A stretch of 64,000 nt of DNA. Source: Tamlana sp. 2_MG-2023 (lineage in GTDB: Bacteria; Bacteroidota; Bacteroidia; Flavobacteriales; Flavobacteriaceae). Positions 50,309 through 61,202 of the stretch are shown here, in pieces (position 1 is the stretch's first letter; each line of letters starts with the position of its first letter). Location: positions 186,001-250,000 of the forward strand of contig NZ_JAUOSF010000006.1 in NCBI RefSeq assembly GCF_030548465.1. Direction: 5' to 3'. The notes beneath the pieces were generated by a model. That model saw only the letters and a list, made by a program, of their open reading frames with translations. It had not been told where the DNA came from and made no database searches. A program made the position numbers and the translations under genes.

Positions 50309-51823
50309 ATGATAAAAAATATATTAAAAACAACATGTTCCATCTTCATAGTTTTAAGCGTATTTTCTTGTAATTCCCAAAAGAAACAGGAAGCAAAAAA
50401 AGAAACTAAGCAACCCAATATCATCTGGATTATGGCAGAAGATATGAGCTTAGACTTAGAATGCTACGGAATGCCTGCTGTTAAAACACCTTATCTGAAT
50501 AAAATGGCAGATGAAGGTATTCGTTTTGATAATGCTTTTGTTACAAACCCAATTTGTTCACCAAGTCGTTCTGCAATGATGATTGGTACACATCAAGTAA
50601 AGACAAACACTCACAATCACAGAAGTAACAGAGATGTGCCTTTAGACGAACAATTCAAACCGTTTACATCATTATTGCGTAATGCAGGATACACAACCAT
50701 TTTAGGACATCATGGTGTTATGAAAAAAGGACGAAAAATTGATGTTAATTTTAAGCATGAGCCTTTAGGAGAATGGGATGGAAAAACCAAATTTGGTCTA
50801 TTTGATAAATATGATACGTTTGAAAAAGAAGACGAACCATTTTTTGCGCAAATTCAATTAGTTGCTTCTCATCGAGGTGATTGGTGGAACGAGGTTCGTG
50901 AACAATCAGAACACCCTGTAAACCCAGACGATGTTATATTACCAGAGCATTATGCAGACCATCCAACTATTCGTTTAGATTGGGCAAAATACCTCGATCA
51001 AGTGGAATATTTGGATAATGAAGTCGGCATGATTTTTAAAGAATTAGAAGACAAAGGGATGGCAGACAATACCGTTGTTATTTTTATTGGAGACAATGGT
51101 AGATGTAACATTCGAGGTAAAGGCTATTTGCATGATCCAGGTTTAAGAATCCCATTCATTATTTATTATCCTAAAGATTTTAAAGGAGGGCAAATAAGAA
51201 AAGAGGTAGTGAGTGCCACAGATATTACTGCTTCAATTTTAGATTTCGCCAATGTGGAAATTCCAGATTACATGACAGGAAAACCCATTTTCAATGCAAA
51301 TTTTAACCGAGATTATGTGTATGCTGCACGCGATTTATGGGATGAAATTGAAGAAAAATCTAGAGCCATTACTTCAGGAGAATGGAAATACATAAGAAAT
51401 GATAAACCAAAAATTCCATTTGATGCGCATCAAGCCTATTTAGAATTTTACAGACCAGCCGTTCATGTTATGAGAACACTAAACAAAGAAGGAAAATTGA
51501 ATGATGCACAGAAATTCTTCTTTGCAGATTCTAAACCAAAAGAAGAACTCTACAATTTAAAGATAGATCCTCAAGAGTTAAATAACCTCGCTAACCATCC
51601 TGATTATGCATCAAAATTAGCAGAGATGCGAAACATAACTATCGTTTTTGATGACACTATGAAACCTATTAGTAATATCTATAACCCAACACACGCCGGA
51701 GCTGTTGATGTTCTTCAATATGTAAAAGCAGAAAAACCTGAGCAATATAAACAAATGCAAGAAGGTGTAGAAATTGGCTTTAAAAAAATGACAGACGAAT
51801 ATAAAAAATCTAAAAAGAAATAA
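50309..51823 (+). CDS. S1 family sulfatase, lipoprotein (THNHRS subfamily)
   Basis: A 504-residue sulfatase with lipid-anchor Cys21 (VFSCNSQ). The metal site is IMAEDMSLDLECYG (Glu-Asp form). The catalytic segment is NPICSPSRSAMMIGTHQVKTNTHNHRS with Cys83. LGHHGVMKKG replaces the usual GKWH block, and IFIGDNGRCNIRGKGYLHDPG supplies the second metal site. The THNHRS tract and Glu-Asp site are shared with the sulfatase at 32623, but here the CxPSR proline is present. It overlaps nothing but is nine bases from the upstream and two from the downstream gene, so it is co-expressed with the GH2 enzyme that follows. Confidence 0.9.
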   Translation: MIKNILKTTCSIFIVLSVFSCNSQKKQEAKKETKQPNIIWIMAEDMSLDLECYGMPAVKTPYLNKMADEGIRFDNAFVTNPICSPSRSAMMIGTHQVKTNTHNHRSNRDVPLDEQFKPFTSLLRNAGYTTILGHHGVMKKGRKIDVNFKHEPLGEWDGKTKFGLFDKYDTFEKEDEPFFAQIQLVASHRGDWWNEVREQSEHPVNPDDVILPEHYADHPTIRLDWAKYLDQVEYLDNEVGMIFKELEDKGMADNTVVIFIGDNGRCNIRGKGYLHDPGLRIPFIIYYPKDFKGGQIRKEVVSATDITASILDFANVEIPDYMTGKPIFNANFNRDYVYAARDLWDEIEEKSRAITSGEWKYIRNDKPKIPFDAHQAYLEFYRPAVHVMRTLNKEGKLNDAQKFFFADSKPKEELYNLKIDPQELNNLANHPDYASKLAEMRNITIVFDDTMKPISNIYNPTHAGAVDVLQYVKAEKPEQYKQMQEGVEIGFKKMTDEYKKSKKK

Positions 51824-51825
51824 AT

Positions 51826-54162
51826 ATGAACTTTAAAACCATAATAGGATTAACCTTAATTATATGTTTCAGTTTTCAATCTTGTAAAGAAGGAAGTGTT
51901 GGAGATATAAATATAAACCAAGATTGGAAATTCAAATTACTTGAAGATTCCAACGGTTCAGAAGATAATTACCATACAGAAGATTTTAACGATTCTAATT
52001 GGACACCAGCTAGTTTACCACATACAGCCAACCTAGAACCATTAGTTGTAAATAATCAATGGCAAGGCATCTGTTGGTACAGAAAGAATTTTACAGTGCC
52101 TTCAGAAGATTTAAACAAAAAAGTGATTTTAGAATTAGAGGCTGCCATGAACCATTCTAAAATATGGGTTAATGGCATGGAAGTCACAACACATATTGGT
52201 GGTTATTTACCTGTTGTTTCCGATATTTCAAAATATATAAAATCTGGAAATAACACGATTGCAATTCGGTTAAACAATAACGACAATCCAATTACAGGCC
52301 CAAAACCATTAAAAATATTAGACTTTAACACCTATGGTGGTTTATACAGAAACGCTTGGTTAAAAGTAAAAAACAAGGTACATATTTCACATCCTGTTTT
52401 AGCTGACAAAGTAGCTGGCGGAGGTGTTTTTATTACCACTCCAAAAGTATCTAAAAAGGAATCGCAGGTACAGGTAAAAACACATATTGTCAATGACGAA
52501 AATGATGCACAAGAAGTAAAAATTGTACACTCAATTTTTTATGATAAAGAATTGGTTAAAGAACAATCAACCGAAGTTGTTACTATTGAAACTGGAAAAG
52601 ATTTAGAGTTTGTAGAAAAAATTTCAATTGAAAATTCAAAATTATGGTCACCTAAATATCCTAATCTATATAAATTAGAAACAACTGTATATGTAGGTGA
52701 AAAAGTGGTAGACACGAATTCCGAAAGATTCGGGATTAGAGAATTCACTTTTGATGATGACAATCAATTATACATCAACGGAGAAAAAACCTTTTTACGA
52801 GGTGTAAATCGCCATCAAGAATATCCATTTGTTGGATATGCCCTTTCAGATAATGCGCAATACAGAGATGCAAAAAAAATAAAAGAAGCCGGTTTTAACT
52901 ATATCAGATTATCTCATTATCCTCAATCACCTGCTTTTATGGATGCCTGTGATGAATTAGGTTTAGTAGTTGTAGATGCTGTTTTGGGCTGGCAATATTA
53001 TTTGGATAGCGATCAATTTAGAGAACAAATTTATAAATCTGCCAAAGAACTCATTTATAGAGATCGAAATCATGCCTCTGTTTTAGCATGGGAAGTTTCA
53101 TTAAACGAAACAAAAATGCCAGTTTTCTTTATGGAAGAACTGGATAAAATAGTGCACGAGCAATACCCTGGCGAACATGTATATTCTTGCGGCTGGATGG
53201 ATGATGTTTACGATATTTATTTTCAAGCGCGTCAACACAGACTTTTACATCCGCACGAGTTAAAAAACAAACCATACTCCGTTTCTGAATATGGTGATTG
53301 GGAATATTATTCAAATAATGCAGGTTTAAACCAAGACAAACTTTCAAAAACTAAGCGTTACGAAACGAGTAGCAGACAAAGACGAGAATATGGTGAAGCG
53401 CGCTTATTGCAACAGGCTTTTAATCTACAAGAATCGCATAACGACAACATGAATACCGTGGCATATTCAGATAGCTATTGGGTTATGTACGATTACAATC
53501 GTGGTTATCATCCTGATATTGAATTTTCTGGTATCATGGATATTTTTCGTATCCCCAAATTTGGATATTATTTCTATAAAAGTCAACGTGATACCGATGA
53601 AGAAAATGTGTTGAAAATTGCGACGTATTGGAATGAAGACTCACCTTTAGACATCCATGTTTTTGGAAATTGTGATGAAGTTGCTTTGTATCTAAATGAT
53701 GAATTAATTTCTAAACAAAAGCCTGACCAAAATAGAATTTCTACAAATTTAAAACATCCACCATTTACTTTTAATATGGAATCATTTAATAAAGGAACGC
53801 TAAAAGCGGTTGGTTACATTAAAGGAAAACAAGTATCTGAAGATTTTGTAAAGACACCAGAAGAATCAGTAAGTTTAAAAATGTGGGCTGACGAAAGTAG
53901 TGTTGCTCCTCAATCTGGAGTTAACGATTTACTTTTCGTATATATTGCAGCCGTCGATAATAATGGAACTATTGATCCAGATTTTTCAGGTGATATTCAA
54001 CTTAATATAGACGGTGATATTAAAGTGATGAATGTTGGTAATATAAAAGCTGAAGCAGGAATAGCAACAGCTTTAATTAAAATTGGTAACACTAAAGGTT
54101 TGGCTATTATAAATTCAACTTCATCTCACTTAAAAGGAAATTTAAAATTAGATATTCATTAA
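51826..54162 (+). CDS. GH2 glycoside hydrolase, lipoprotein (beta-galactosidase type)
   Basis: A 778-residue membrane-anchored GH2 enzyme (Cys20 in FQSCKEG). Domains in order: sugar-binding jelly roll (INQDWKFKLLEDSNGSED, GICWYRKNFTVP), immunoglobulin-like sandwich, TIM barrel (FLRGVNRHQEYPFVGYALS, IRLSHYPQSPAFMDACDELGLVVVD), then C-terminal sandwiches. Glu428 in AWEVSLNETKM is the acid/base and Glu488 in SVSEYGDWEYY the nucleophile. It lacks the LacZ small-chain domain and is shorter than the GH2 at 37095, so it probably attacks a different chain end or sulfation pattern. It starts two bases after a sulfatase, which suggests action right after desulfation. Confidence 0.88.
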   Translation: MNFKTIIGLTLIICFSFQSCKEGSVGDININQDWKFKLLEDSNGSEDNYHTEDFNDSNWTPASLPHTANLEPLVVNNQWQGICWYRKNFTVPSEDLNKKVILELEAAMNHSKIWVNGMEVTTHIGGYLPVVSDISKYIKSGNNTIAIRLNNNDNPITGPKPLKILDFNTYGGLYRNAWLKVKNKVHISHPVLADKVAGGGVFITTPKVSKKESQVQVKTHIVNDENDAQEVKIVHSIFYDKELVKEQSTEVVTIETGKDLEFVEKISIENSKLWSPKYPNLYKLETTVYVGEKVVDTNSERFGIREFTFDDDNQLYINGEKTFLRGVNRHQEYPFVGYALSDNAQYRDAKKIKEAGFNYIRLSHYPQSPAFMDACDELGLVVVDAVLGWQYYLDSDQFREQIYKSAKELIYRDRNHASVLAWEVSLNETKMPVFFMEELDKIVHEQYPGEHVYSCGWMDDVYDIYFQARQHRLLHPHELKNKPYSVSEYGDWEYYSNNAGLNQDKLSKTKRYETSSRQRREYGEARLLQQAFNLQESHNDNMNTVAYSDSYWVMYDYNRGYHPDIEFSGIMDIFRIPKFGYYFYKSQRDTDEENVLKIATYWNEDSPLDIHVFGNCDEVALYLNDELISKQKPDQNRISTNLKHPPFTFNMESFNKGTLKAVGYIKGKQVSEDFVKTPEESVSLKMWADESSVAPQSGVNDLLFVYIAAVDNNGTIDPDFSGDIQLNIDGDIKVMNVGNIKAEAGIATALIKIGNTKGLAIINSTSSHLKGNLKLDIH

Positions 54163-54324
54163 GCCTAAAAATAATGACAAGTCAAGCCATGTAATAGCTA
54201 GCCTATTATTTTAATTCCACTACCAAGTGTTAATTTACTGTTAAGGACATGTTATTTACTAATAACCACATGATAACTCTGAAATAATTCAAATTTTATA
54301 AAATGAAATAACAACCAGAATTCC

Positions 54325-56235
54325 ATGAATATATTTTTTAAAAACAAAACTCGATTAGCTAATTTTTTTACAATTTTATTTCTTATTACCACTACGTTAG
54401 TTTCAAGTTGGAATAGTCCTGTAAAAAAAGGCGAAACCGTTTTGTTTAAAACTGAAATTGGTGAAGATGCAACTCCAGTAGTTGTAGCAAGACTTCTTAA
54501 GGCGGAGGGAAATCCAATTTCAGAAATTAAATTCGAAAAAGGTACTTATCATTTTTATCCAGATAAAGGATTCGAAAAATACTGTTATATATCTAATCAT
54601 GGTGATTTAATGGTTAAAACCCCCTTCCCTATTTTTAACATGAAGGATTTAATCATCGACGGGCAAGGTTCTACTTTTATTTTTCATGGCATAATAATTC
54701 CGTTTCTTATTAATGAAAGTGAAAACATAACCGTGAAAAATCTATCAATCGATTGGAATGAACCGTTTCATAGTGAAGGATTAATTGTAGCAAATGATGA
54801 AAAGAACAAAACCTTTGATATGCAAATATCAGATGAGTATCCTTATGAAATTCGCAATAATCAAATCTTTTTTATTAAAGAGTATTACGAACACAGCTTA
54901 GGTCAATCCATATTATTCGATCCAAAAAGAAAGGCCGTAACTTATAATACCCAAGCTTATACAGGTATATCTACAATTGGACGTAATTCTACAAAAAACA
55001 ACCTAGATAAAATTAATTATAAATATGAGCATGATGATCGTGCACCTGAGTTTAAAGATATAGGAACAGAAAACAGGTTAGTTATAGAACAATTAAAACC
55101 AGGATTAGTTCGTGTTCATAATCATAAAAAAGAAATGCCTCCCAAGGGAATGATTTTAACCATGAAAGGAGAACAAGGATTTAATAGAGTGTCTCCAGCG
55201 ATTAGAGTAACCCATACAAATGGATTTAATGCCACAAATGTAAATATACACCATGCTGGTGGCATGGGTATAATTGCCGAAAATTCAGCCGATTTAATTT
55301 TAGATAACTTTAATATCATACCATCTCATGGACGTATGGTTTCAACTACGGCCGATGCTACTCATTTTGTAGGATGCCGAGGCAAAGTGGTATTAAAAAA
55401 TTGCACATTTAACAATCAATTAGACGATGCTATGAATGTACATGGTACCTATCAAAAAATTGTTGATGTTCTAGACGATTATAGCATTGGAGTTCGCATG
55501 ATGCATCATCAACAACTAGGTTTTATTATTGGATATGAAAACGATAACATTGGTTTTGTAAGATTGAGTAATTCATTTTTACCTTATAATAAAGGAACTA
55601 TTAAAAAAACAGAGTATTTAAATAATAGATATCAAATTATCACATTTAACGAAAAATTACCTGCAGAATTAAAAACGGGAGATTTAATTGAAAATTTAGA
55701 TGGTTATCCCGATTTACTTGTTCAAAACTGCAATATAGGCAGTAATAGAGCAAGAGGTTTATTAATCTCAAACCCATTAAATACAGTTATAGAAAACAAT
55801 GTTTTTAATACAGAAATGGAAGCTATTTTGGTTCCTGTTGAAAGTGGATATTGGTATGAGTCTGGAAATGCAGCTAATGTAATTATTAGAAATAATGAAT
55901 TTAAAGATTGTCAATATGGAGGAAATAATAGAGGTGTTATTCGATTTGTTACAGATGATGACAACGAAAACATCGCTTTCAAAAACATAGAAATTTCTAA
56001 TAATACATTCAACCAGTTTGATAATTTAATATTGCAGGTTACTAACGCTGATGGAATAAAGTTTACAAACAATAAAATAACCAATTCTGGTACCTTTCCT
56101 CGATTATATCCAGAGAATCCAGTAATTCAGGTGAAGTCTTCAAAAAATATCATATTCAAAAACAACAAGTATTCAGGTTTGGTGTCTCCTAATAGCATCT
56201 TACAATCCGATATATCAGAATTAAACTTTAAATAA
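54325..56235 (+). CDS. GH110 alpha-1,3-galactosidase, copy 2
   Basis: A 636-residue beta-helix enzyme paralogous to the one at 22777. A hydrophobic N-terminal segment (LANFFTILFLITTTLVSS) serves as signal. Family blocks are KYCYISNHGDLM, DLIIDGQGSTFIFHGIIIPF, VKNLSIDWNEPF, NIHHAGGMGIIAENSADL, STTADATHFVGCRGK and QLDDAMNVHGTYQK. Asp344, Asp367 and Asp368 are the candidate catalytic trio, with the same spacing as in copy 1. The block ISTTADATHF and the MNVHGTY form are closer to the classic GH110 consensus than copy 1. It lies between the GH2 lipoprotein and SusC genes with gaps of 162 and 82 bases. Confidence 0.87.
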   Translation: MNIFFKNKTRLANFFTILFLITTTLVSSWNSPVKKGETVLFKTEIGEDATPVVVARLLKAEGNPISEIKFEKGTYHFYPDKGFEKYCYISNHGDLMVKTPFPIFNMKDLIIDGQGSTFIFHGIIIPFLINESENITVKNLSIDWNEPFHSEGLIVANDEKNKTFDMQISDEYPYEIRNNQIFFIKEYYEHSLGQSILFDPKRKAVTYNTQAYTGISTIGRNSTKNNLDKINYKYEHDDRAPEFKDIGTENRLVIEQLKPGLVRVHNHKKEMPPKGMILTMKGEQGFNRVSPAIRVTHTNGFNATNVNIHHAGGMGIIAENSADLILDNFNIIPSHGRMVSTTADATHFVGCRGKVVLKNCTFNNQLDDAMNVHGTYQKIVDVLDDYSIGVRMMHHQQLGFIIGYENDNIGFVRLSNSFLPYNKGTIKKTEYLNNRYQIITFNEKLPAELKTGDLIENLDGYPDLLVQNCNIGSNRARGLLISNPLNTVIENNVFNTEMEAILVPVESGYWYESGNAANVIIRNNEFKDCQYGGNNRGVIRFVTDDDNENIAFKNIEISNNTFNQFDNLILQVTNADGIKFTNNKITNSGTFPRLYPENPVIQVKSSKNIIFKNNKYSGLVSPNSILQSDISELNFK

Positions 56236-56317
56236 CAACTAAAAACTAAACAACATTAACTAAACATCAAACATAAGACAACTTGATTCTTTCAAGTTTT
56301 TAACTAAGCTAAATTAT

Positions 56318-59300
56318 ATGAAACTAATGAACAAACTAAAAACTAAAGAAAAGTGGAGAAAACTATCACTTTTGACTTTGATTTTATTGCTGAGTTTATG
56401 CTTTAATTTGCACGCTCAACAAATAACAGTTACAGGTAATGTAACAAGTGCCGATGATAGTTTACCAATTCCAGGGGCCGCCGTTTTAGTAAAGGGTACC
56501 AATACTGGAGCAGCAACCGATTTTGATGGAAACTACAGTATACAGGCTAGTATAGGAGACCTAATAGAGATTAGTTATTTGGGTATGGAAACCACAATAG
56601 TTAAAGTATCTCAGGCACAAATGAATGTGAAGATGAATTCTGATTTAGATAATTTAGATGAGGTGATTGTTGTAGGTTATGGTACTCAAAAGAAAAAGGA
56701 AATTACCGGTGCAGTAGCTCAAGTAAAGGCTGAAGATATTGAGCAATTTATAACTGCAGATGTATCCTCTACACTTCAAGGACAAATAGCAGGTGTAAAT
56801 GTAACAGCTGGTTCTGGAGAACCTGGTGAAAGTTCAAACATTCAAATTAGAGGTGTTACTTCTTTAAGTGGTTCAAATACCCCTTTATTTGTTGTAAATG
56901 GCGTTCCGCAGGTAGGAGATCCTAGGTTGGCTTCTAATGAAATTGAAACTATTGACGTCCTTAAGGATGCTGCCTCGACCGCAGTTTATGGAGCGCGAGG
57001 TGCCGCCGGTGTTATTTTAATTACAACAAAGCAAGGTAAGGAAGGACAATTAAACGTAGACTTTAATTATACATATGGAATTCAGTCATTAGGAGAAGGA
57101 ACACCTTTGATGAATACTGCAGATAATTTGACTTATGAAACCAATAGAAATAAATACTCCTCGGTTACTTTTGATCCGCAAATTGAAAAATTTCCATCTT
57201 GGATTAATAATGATAATAAGTTTGATGATTATGTTTTAAATAATTATGCTGAAGTTAAAACGTACAATTTGGGTATCTCGGGTGGTGCTAAGAATTTTTC
57301 TTATAGTATAGTCGGTGGATTATTTGATCAAGATGGGGCCTTAGTAAATTCTAACTTTAAGCGTTATAACGGTAGAGCAACAACATCATATGATACAGAT
57401 AACTGGAAAATACAAGGTAGTATTGGTTACACTATAGAAAACAGAAAGCGTGCAAGTAATGGACTTATAGTTCAAGCTAGCCGTTATAAGCCATATTTCC
57501 CAGCAATAGACCCAAATGAAGATGTAAGTGCAATTGGTGATTCAGGAGGTATTAGAACACCTTCAGTAGCTTTAAATCAAGCATTGAGGCAAGAAGATTT
57601 GAGTACCAGAGATGTTATTAATGCAAATTTGTTATTGCAAAGAAGACTTTCTAGTGACTTTACATTAAACACAAGAGTGGGTACATCAATTAACAATGAT
57701 AAAAGACATATTTTTAGACCAGCTTTCGGACTCTATAATATTGAAACTGATGAAATTGAAATTGACGATACAAGAAACGGTGTTAGGGATATTGCTTCTA
57801 GAACAACCAAATTCAGTTGGGACGTTAGTTTGTTATTTAACAAAAGCTTTGGTGATCATAATGTTTCAGCATCAGGAACTTTTACTTTAGAAGAAGATAG
57901 TTTTTCCTCTTTTGACGCTTCCATTCAAGGTATAGCAAACAATAATATTCACGTATTGGACGGAGGTACAGTAAATGAGGCTGTAAATAGTGGTTTTAAC
58001 CAAGATTTTCCTGCAGGAACTCAAGATAATTATAATAAGAAAACAGTAGGTACTTTAGCAAGAGTTCAATATAACTACAAAGAAAAGTATTTACTTTCTG
58101 CATTAGTGAGATATGATGGGTCATCAAGATTTGGACGTAACTATAGATGGGGAACCTTCCCTTCAATTTCTGCAGGATGGAATATTTCTAGTGAGCCATT
58201 TTGGAGCCCAATTAAACCTGTTGTAAATAACTTTAAATTAAGACTGAGTCATGGTACGGTTGGTAATGATAGTTTTAATGATTATGAATATAGTAGCACA
58301 ATTGCACCCTTTGGAGATTATGTTTTTGATGTAAATGATAATGGAGAAGAATTTGGGACCTCAATAAGATCTTATGCAAACGCAGATGTAAGATGGGAAA
58401 CTTCGGTTTCAAATAATATAGGTATTGATGTATCATTCTTAAAAAACAAGTTCACGCTTGTTGCTGATTATTACCTTACTAAGAAAAATGACATGCTTTT
58501 CCCAGTAACATTACCAGGTTCGGCAGGAGCGTATTATGATCCTATCTTAACCTTAAATATTGGTGATATGGAGAATAAAGGTTTTGAGTTAGCTGCTAAT
58601 TATCTAGGAAAAATTGGAAAAAGTAGATTAAGAGTTGGCGGTACTTTTACTAAAAACGAAAATGTCATTACAAAAATGCAACCAGGGGTAACCGTTATTC
58701 CGAATAGAGGTGTTACACTAGTAAACGGAGATCCAGATATTACGGTAATAGCCGAAGGTTATGAAGCTGGGGCATTCTGGCTTTATACTACAAATGGTGT
58801 TGTTCAAAACGATCAACAGTTAGCAGACTATCAAGCTCTAGAAAACAGAGAAAACGCAAGAATGGGAGACTTAATTTATGTAGACCTTAATAATGATGGT
58901 AAAATTGATAATAATGATAGGTCTTACAAAGGTAGTGGTTTACCAGATTTTGAATATGGCTTAAATCTTTCCTGGAACTATGCCGGGTTTGATTTTTCTA
59001 TGAACTGGTATGGTAGTGTAGGTGCTGAGGTGTTAAACGGAAATAAAGCTTTAGTTTACAATTTTGAACGCCACCAAGATTTAGTTAACATGTGGACACC
59101 TAATAACCCGACGTCTCAAACCCCTCTTTATAGAGGTGCTGGGAATGATCATTTCAATTATTCAGGATCTACAGATCTTTGGGTAGAAAGTGGCGATTAT
59201 TTAAGATTGAGACAAGCTACTATTGGTTACACATTACCAAAAGATGTAACAGGAAACATTGGATTGAATACAGCAAGGTTATTTTTCTCTGCTCAAAATG

Positions 59301-59431
59301 CCATTACCATTACTGATTATGAAGGGTATGATCCAGAAGTTGGAGGGAATAATGTAGCGCGAAGAGGTATAGATAATTCAAGATACCCACTTGCTGCAAT
59401 TTATAGTTTAGGTCTAAAGTTTGATTTTTAA
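56318..59431 (+). CDS. SusC-like TonB-dependent oligosaccharide transporter
   Basis: A 1037-residue outer-membrane TonB-dependent receptor. After the signal peptide (ending NLHAQQ), a carboxypeptidase-D-like beta-sandwich (VTGNVTSADDSLPIPGAAVLVKG, TDFDGNYSI) precedes the TonB box region and plug (VVGYGTQKKKEITGAVAQV, LQGQIAGVNV, IQIRGVTSLSG, VYGARGAAGVILITTKQG). The 22-strand barrel ends in the aromatic LGLKFDF. It imports the oligosaccharide product across the outer membrane together with the SusD lipoprotein encoded 10 bases downstream. The start at 56318 could also be the ATG three codons later. Confidence 0.96.
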   Translation: MKLMNKLKTKEKWRKLSLLTLILLLSLCFNLHAQQITVTGNVTSADDSLPIPGAAVLVKGTNTGAATDFDGNYSIQASIGDLIEISYLGMETTIVKVSQAQMNVKMNSDLDNLDEVIVVGYGTQKKKEITGAVAQVKAEDIEQFITADVSSTLQGQIAGVNVTAGSGEPGESSNIQIRGVTSLSGSNTPLFVVNGVPQVGDPRLASNEIETIDVLKDAASTAVYGARGAAGVILITTKQGKEGQLNVDFNYTYGIQSLGEGTPLMNTADNLTYETNRNKYSSVTFDPQIEKFPSWINNDNKFDDYVLNNYAEVKTYNLGISGGAKNFSYSIVGGLFDQDGALVNSNFKRYNGRATTSYDTDNWKIQGSIGYTIENRKRASNGLIVQASRYKPYFPAIDPNEDVSAIGDSGGIRTPSVALNQALRQEDLSTRDVINANLLLQRRLSSDFTLNTRVGTSINNDKRHIFRPAFGLYNIETDEIEIDDTRNGVRDIASRTTKFSWDVSLLFNKSFGDHNVSASGTFTLEEDSFSSFDASIQGIANNNIHVLDGGTVNEAVNSGFNQDFPAGTQDNYNKKTVGTLARVQYNYKEKYLLSALVRYDGSSRFGRNYRWGTFPSISAGWNISSEPFWSPIKPVVNNFKLRLSHGTVGNDSFNDYEYSSTIAPFGDYVFDVNDNGEEFGTSIRSYANADVRWETSVSNNIGIDVSFLKNKFTLVADYYLTKKNDMLFPVTLPGSAGAYYDPILTLNIGDMENKGFELAANYLGKIGKSRLRVGGTFTKNENVITKMQPGVTVIPNRGVTLVNGDPDITVIAEGYEAGAFWLYTTNGVVQNDQQLADYQALENRENARMGDLIYVDLNNDGKIDNNDRSYKGSGLPDFEYGLNLSWNYAGFDFSMNWYGSVGAEVLNGNKALVYNFERHQDLVNMWTPNNPTSQTPLYRGAGNDHFNYSGSTDLWVESGDYLRLRQATIGYTLPKDVTGNIGLNTARLFFSAQNAITITDYEGYDPEVGGNNVARRGIDNSRYPLAAIYSLGLKFDF

Positions 59432-59441
59432 AAAATTAATT

Positions 59442-61190
59442 ATGAAAAAATATACAATTGTTACAGCGGGCTTGTTTGTTATGTTAAGTGCGCTTATGTC
59501 TTGTGAGAGCTACTTGGAGGAAACAAATCCAAATGAAATATCTACAGATATTTATTGGTCTAATTTATTAGAATCTGAAGAAAACTTAACCTCGGTTTAT
59601 GGCGGAATGCTTAATCAGTTTATATCTGGAGCAAGAGTAGACTCATGGATGTCTGATGAAGGTTTTCCGGGTATTCGAATTGATGCGAATACAGGAGAGC
59701 ATCGCGCTAATGATGGTGCTTTAAACTGGTATAATCATCAAATAAATGAAGATACTGATGAAGTAAACAGAAGGTGGGATGCTTTATATCAAGTTATTTG
59801 GAGAGCAAATCAAGTTATTCAAGGATTAGAAGGAATGACTGAAGATTTAAAAAGTGACCCAAAGTGGACTGAACAAATGGGGCAAGCAAGATTCTTTAGA
59901 GGCTTAGCACATTTTTATTTACATTCCATATATAATAATGGTAAAATTGTTATAAGAGATATAGTTCCTACTACCCCAGAAGAGTTAGGGAAACCAGTTT
60001 CTGAATCTGATGAAGTAATTACCTTTTTTAGAAGCGATTTAGAATATGCATATACAAACTTACCTGGTCAAATGGAACCAAAAACTAGAGTAGACGCAGG
60101 AGCGGCGGGTACTATTTTAGGAATGAGTTACCTATATCAAAATGATTTCGCAAATGCACAAACGTATTTCGATGATATCATTAATAACAAGAATAAGGAT
60201 TATGGCTATTCATTAGAACAAGATGTAAGTATGATGTTTACAAAAGCAGGTGATTTCAATTCAGAATCTATATTAGAAATCAATTACAGTTTACATAAAC
60301 CAACTGATGTGGCCTTTGACGAGGAAGATTTCATTACCAGAAATGCCAGATATTCAGCACCTCGTGATGGTGGTGGATCAAGTGTCTTAGAAACCTTTAC
60401 TCCTTCTACATGGTTAATTCATGCTTATTCTAATGACGAACTCGACCCAAATGATCCGAGAAACACGATTGTTGATAGAACTGGAACACAGCGCTTACGT
60501 AAAGTATCATTAAGAGCGTCAGCTATGGTTGCGGTTGTAAATGATGAGGATACAGAATATTATCAAGAGCCGTCAGCTCCAATATTACAAAATTTCACAA
60601 GTAATGGATTGCCAGGTTACTTTAAAAAATACACCAATCATGATATCACAGACACTGAACAAAATATAGGCATAAACAGCTGGCAATCTGGTAAAAACGT
60701 CATTTTAAATCGTTTGTCAGGAGTATATTTAATGATGGCTGAGTGCTTAAATGAAAACGGTGATCTTGATGGTGCGTTATTACATATAAATGCGCTTCGT
60801 GATAGATGGGGCCTTTTAGAATTAGCAGGAGCGGAATATGACACACAAGAAGAAGTTAGGGCTCGCTTACAATTTTTCGAGTATCCAATGGAATTATCTG
60901 TTGAAGGCGTTTATGCAAGAAACATTGATTTGAGACGCTGGGGTATAGCAAAAGAAAGATATCAAACTTTAAGTGAAACAGACTATTATCTGACTGACTA
61001 CACATATGTTGACACAGACCCAACGACAACGGCCATAAGAAGAAATAGTTTTTTGTTACCAGGAGTTACTTCTAATGATGCTGATGTTCAGTTAGTCCCT
61101 GAATACTCAGGTGCAGCTGCTTTTTATACAGATGGGTACTGGCCACTTCCAGCGAGTGAAACCATAAATAATCCACAAGTTTCTAACTAA
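59442..61190 (+). CDS. SusD-like surface glycan-binding lipoprotein
   Basis: A 582-residue RagB/SusD-family lipoprotein. The start is the ATG at 59442 (MKKYTIVTAGLF); an upstream in-frame TTG is ignored. Cys21 (ALMSCESYLEETNP) is the anchor. Helical TPR-type region blocks are RWDALYQVIWRANQVIQGLEG, QARFFRGLAHFYL and YLMMAECLNENGDLDGALLHINALRDR. The C-terminus contains NPQVSN. It forms the lid of the SusC channel and binds the incoming sulfated oligosaccharide. It is followed 12 bases later by a third surface lipoprotein, giving a SusC-SusD-SGBP set. Confidence 0.95.
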   Translation: MKKYTIVTAGLFVMLSALMSCESYLEETNPNEISTDIYWSNLLESEENLTSVYGGMLNQFISGARVDSWMSDEGFPGIRIDANTGEHRANDGALNWYNHQINEDTDEVNRRWDALYQVIWRANQVIQGLEGMTEDLKSDPKWTEQMGQARFFRGLAHFYLHSIYNNGKIVIRDIVPTTPEELGKPVSESDEVITFFRSDLEYAYTNLPGQMEPKTRVDAGAAGTILGMSYLYQNDFANAQTYFDDIINNKNKDYGYSLEQDVSMMFTKAGDFNSESILEINYSLHKPTDVAFDEEDFITRNARYSAPRDGGGSSVLETFTPSTWLIHAYSNDELDPNDPRNTIVDRTGTQRLRKVSLRASAMVAVVNDEDTEYYQEPSAPILQNFTSNGLPGYFKKYTNHDITDTEQNIGINSWQSGKNVILNRLSGVYLMMAECLNENGDLDGALLHINALRDRWGLLELAGAEYDTQEEVRARLQFFEYPMELSVEGVYARNIDLRRWGIAKERYQTLSETDYYLTDYTYVDTDPTTTAIRRNSFLLPGVTSNDADVQLVPEYSGAAAFYTDGYWPLPASETINNPQVSN

Positions 61191-61202
61191 AAAATAAAAA
61201 AG